Positions 13,940 through 16,120 of a stretch of 16,120 nucleotides of DNA are shown here, piece by piece. Positions within the stretch are counted from its first letter, which is position 1. Each line of letters opens with the position of its first letter. The translations under genes and the position numbers were made by a program. The DNA lies in NCBI GenBank assembly GCA_028705705.1, contig JAQWCZ010000011.1, positions 1 to 16,120 of the forward strand, read 5' to 3'. A model generated the notes under the pieces. The model saw only the letters and a program-made list of their open reading frames with translations. It was not told the origin of the DNA and did not search any database. The stretch is from Paludibacter sp. GTDB lineage: Bacteria; Bacteroidota; Bacteroidia; Bacteroidales; Paludibacteraceae.

Positions 13940-16018
13940 ATGAATCGTTTTTTAATCCTTTTTATTATGGCGGCAATCCTCCTTGCATCATCCTGTGACC
14001 CTTCCCCAAAAACAGATATAATCGGTAAACAACAACCGAAAATTGAAAATGGCATCCTGACTCCCGAGGTATTGTGGGCTTTTGGTCGCATCGGAGGAGT
14101 CAATCTTTCTCCCGACAAATCAAAATTATTATATACCGTTACCTATTACAATATCCCTGAAAACAAGGGCAATACGGAGATATTTACCATGCATGTGGAT
14201 GGGTCGGACAAAAAGCAACTGACACGAACCGCTTCCCGCGAAGGTGCAGCCAAATGGATGAACGACGGCAAGCATATCGCTTATATATCTAATGAGAGTG
14301 GCAGTTCACAGCTTTGGATTATGCGAGAAGATGGCAAAAAACGCCGACAAATAACTAATCGGGAAGGAGGAATCAGCGATTTTATGTTTGCTTTGAATGA
14401 AAAGAAGATACTTTTTGTTGCAGATGTAAAGACGAAAAATACAGTGGCAGACAGGTATCCTGATTTGCCTCAAGCGACCGGTGTTATTACCGATGATTTG
14501 ATGTACAAGCATTGGGATGAATGGGTGAGCTCGGCTCCACATCCTTTTGTGGCTGATTTCGATGGAGAGAAAATTTCCGGGGAAAAAGATTTGCTCGAAG
14601 GAGAACCCTATGAAAGTCCGGTTAAACCCATGGGTGGAATCGAGCAGTTGGCCTGGAGTCCCGATGGAAAAACTATTGCTTATACTTCCCGCAAGAAAAC
14701 CGGTAAAGAATACGCTGTTTCTACCAACTCTGATATTTATTTCTATGAGATAGAAAGTGCCTCAACAACGAATGTCACAAACGGAATGCCAGGTTACGAT
14801 CTAAACCCGGTGTTTTCTCCCGATGGAAAATGGCTGGCATGGGAAAGTCAGGAGCGCGATGGTTATGAAGCCGATAAACACCGCTTGTTCCTGATGAATA
14901 TCGCCACCGGCGAAAAGAACGACTTATCGGTGAATTTTGATCAAAACGTGGAGTCGCTGGCTTGGTCTGAAGATAGCAAGTTGATTTACTTCGTGAGTGT
15001 GTGGCATGGGGTTTCACAGATTTATTGCGCCGAAATCGAAAGTGGTGAAATTAAACAGATGACATCAGGTGTGCACGATTATAAATCCGTGTATCCTGCC
15101 GGTGATGTAATGATAGGAGTCAAATGCTCGATGAGCAAACCGCATGAGATTTATGCTGTTAATAAAGAAACCGGAAATGAAAAGGAACTGTCATTTGAGA
15201 ATAAAGAAATATTGGATCAGTTAGAGATGGGCAGGGTTGAGCAGCGTTGGGTAACTACGACCGACAATAAACAAATGCACGTTTGGGTGGTTTATCCGCC
15301 ACATTTCGATCCGGCCAAGAAATATCCGGCAATCTTGTATTGTCAGGGAGGTCCGCAATCGCCGGTGAGCCAGTTTTGGTCGTACCGTTGGAATTTGCAG
15401 ATCATGGCAGCTAACGGATACATCATTGTAGCACCGAACAGACGGGGTTTACCTGGTTTTGGTCAGGAATGGCTGGAGCAAATCAGTGGCGATTATGGTG
15501 GGCAGAATATGCTGGATTACCTGTCAGCAATTGACTCTTTGGCTAAAGAACCGTATGTGGATCAAACCCGTCTCGGTTGCGTGGGTGCCAGCTACGGTGG
15601 CTTTTCAGTCTATTGGTTGGCCGGTCATCATGAAAAGCGTTTCAAAGCTTTCATCGCCCATGCCGGTATTTTCAACCTGGAACAGCAATATCTCGAAACC
15701 GAAGAAATGTGGTTTGCCAACTGGGATATGGGTGGTCCGTACTGGGACAAAGAAAATGCCGTGGCTCAACGTACCTATGCGAATTCACCTCATTTGTTTG
15801 TGGATGAATGGGATACTCCGATTTTAGTTACGCATGGAGAAAAAGATTACCGCATTCTGGCATCACAGGGTATGGCAGCCTTTAATGCCGCGGTGTTGAG
15901 AGGCGTACCGGCACAGTTGTTGGTTTTTCCCGATGAAAACCATTGGATCACGAAACCGCAGAATGGGATATTGTGGCAAAGAACCTTTGCCGCATGGCTC
16001 GATAAGTGGCTGAAATAA
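13940..16018 (+). CDS. dpp5: S9-family serine peptidase, DPP5-like dipeptidyl-peptidase
   Basis: A 692-residue exported peptidase, close to the usual length of bacterial DPP5 (about 680). The N-terminus is an SPII signal (LILFIMAAILLASSC) with Cys19, so it is probably a lipoprotein. Residues about 45-420 form a beta-propeller with PD40-type blades (NLSPDKSKLLYT, AWSPDGKTIAYTS, FSPDGKWLAWES, AWSEDSKLIYFVS). Residues about 430-692 are the alpha/beta-hydrolase domain. The catalytic triad is visible: Ser551 in GASYGGF, Asp636 in HGEKDYR and His668 in DENHW. The stretches HAGIFNLEQQYLETEEMWFA and NWDMGGPYWDK closely resemble Porphyromonas gingivalis DPP5, which removes dipeptides with a hydrophobic P1 residue in the periplasm. 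It is transcribed from its own promoter, and the gene is complete. Codon use looks more GC-rich than in the PUL, fitting a core gene. Confidence 0.93.
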   Translation: MNRFLILFIMAAILLASSCDPSPKTDIIGKQQPKIENGILTPEVLWAFGRIGGVNLSPDKSKLLYTVTYYNIPENKGNTEIFTMHVDGSDKKQLTRTASREGAAKWMNDGKHIAYISNESGSSQLWIMREDGKKRRQITNREGGISDFMFALNEKKILFVADVKTKNTVADRYPDLPQATGVITDDLMYKHWDEWVSSAPHPFVADFDGEKISGEKDLLEGEPYESPVKPMGGIEQLAWSPDGKTIAYTSRKKTGKEYAVSTNSDIYFYEIESASTTNVTNGMPGYDLNPVFSPDGKWLAWESQERDGYEADKHRLFLMNIATGEKNDLSVNFDQNVESLAWSEDSKLIYFVSVWHGVSQIYCAEIESGEIKQMTSGVHDYKSVYPAGDVMIGVKCSMSKPHEIYAVNKETGNEKELSFENKEILDQLEMGRVEQRWVTTTDNKQMHVWVVYPPHFDPAKKYPAILYCQGGPQSPVSQFWSYRWNLQIMAANGYIIVAPNRRGLPGFGQEWLEQISGDYGGQNMLDYLSAIDSLAKEPYVDQTRLGCVGASYGGFSVYWLAGHHEKRFKAFIAHAGIFNLEQQYLETEEMWFANWDMGGPYWDKENAVAQRTYANSPHLFVDEWDTPILVTHGEKDYRILASQGMAAFNAAVLRGVPAQLLVFPDENHWITKPQNGILWQRTFAAWLDKWLK

Positions 16019-16038
16019 TTCACTTAAACTCTTTTTTT
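16003..16038 (+). terminator. Weak possible terminator after the S9 peptidase gene
   Basis: TAAGTG (16003-16008) can pair with CACTTA (16021-16026) across a 12-base loop, and a run of seven T follows (16032-16038). The stem is only 6 bp and partly inside the coding end, so this is a weak call. Confidence 0.3.
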
Positions 16039-16044
16039 ACACGA

Positions 16045-16076
16045 TTGCAACATTTAAAACCTTTTAATCATCTTTA
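16045..16076 (+). promoter_or_regulatory. Putative ECF-type promoter of the gene starting at 16083
   Basis: TTGCAACATTT (16045-16055) is followed by CATCTTTA (16069-16076), an arrangement I recall in front of autoregulated RpoE-like sigma factor genes of Bacteroidetes. The -10 part matches the one proposed upstream of the FecR gene (TCTTTA). The start codon lies only 6 bases after it, so the leader would be nearly absent. Confidence 0.4.
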
Positions 16077-16082
16077 GAGTAA

Positions 16083-16120
16083 ATGTCTGATAACCGCTTC
16101 GACGAGGAACTACAGATTAT
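16083..16120 (+). CDS. Start of a gene running off the window, possibly an ECF sigma factor
   Basis: An ATG at 16083 opens a frame reading MSDNRFDEELQI up to the window edge, with no stop. Twelve residues are too few to identify a family. A polar, acidic start of this kind behind a GCAAC/CATCTTT promoter is what an RpoE-like ECF sigma factor gene often shows, but this is inference from the promoter. Confidence 0.4.
   Translation, partial: MSDNRFDEELQI

Overview
The window looks like a Bacteroidetes chromosome, most likely Bacteroidales. Pointers are a SusC/SusD pair, an ECF sigma factor with a FecR-type anti-sigma carrying a DUF4974-like C-terminus, several SPII lipoproteins, a type IX secretion (T9SS) sorting domain, a DPP5-like S9 peptidase, promoters of the TAnnTTTG type and AT-rich DNA without strong Shine-Dalgarno sites. 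The genus cannot be set from sequence alone. The T9SS substrate argues for a lineage that has this system (Porphyromonas, Paludibacter or Dysgonomonas-like relatives) rather than a typical gut Bacteroides.

Layout. (1) Bases 2-328 are the 3' end of an elongation factor G gene, closed by a strong terminator. No str-operon genes follow, so it is probably the second EF-G paralog. (2) Bases 578-2178 hold an ECF sigma factor and its membrane anti-sigma factor, followed by a hairpin terminator. (3) Bases 2316-12590 form a same-strand polysaccharide utilization locus (PUL): a SusC-type TonB receptor with an N-terminal STN signalling domain, a SusD-type lipoprotein, a right-handed beta-helix lipoprotein, a T9SS-secreted protein, a PKD-domain lipoprotein and a DUF4874/DUF4832 lipoprotein. 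Gaps are 30-51 bases except for about 119 bases before the last gene. (4) Bases 12629-13134 are a decayed GH109-type gene (NAD-dependent alpha-N-acetylgalactosaminidase/Gfo-Idh-MocA family) with a nonsense codon and a large internal deletion, ending at a very strong terminator. (5) A small SAM methyltransferase gene (minus strand) and a DPP5-like S9 peptidase gene (plus strand) are divergent, with a 17-bp-arm palindrome between their promoters. (6) The last 38 bases start another gene behind an ECF-like promoter.

How it fits together (inference). SusD captures and SusC imports an oligosaccharide. The STN domain of SusC reports occupancy to the anti-sigma protein, which frees the sigma factor to raise expression of the PUL. 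The surface and secreted proteins bind or cut the glycan. No intact classical glycoside hydrolase is visible. The only candidate enzymes are the beta-helix protein and the DUF4874/DUF4832 protein, so the substrate and chemistry are unknown. The dead GH109 gene hints at a past link to N-acetylgalactosamine-containing glycans. The adjacent proteins at 8889 and 10183 share a secreted domain beginning with an IDGxxxDW motif, but one has a T9SS tail and the other a lipid anchor plus PKD domain. This pair is the most distinctive part of the locus.
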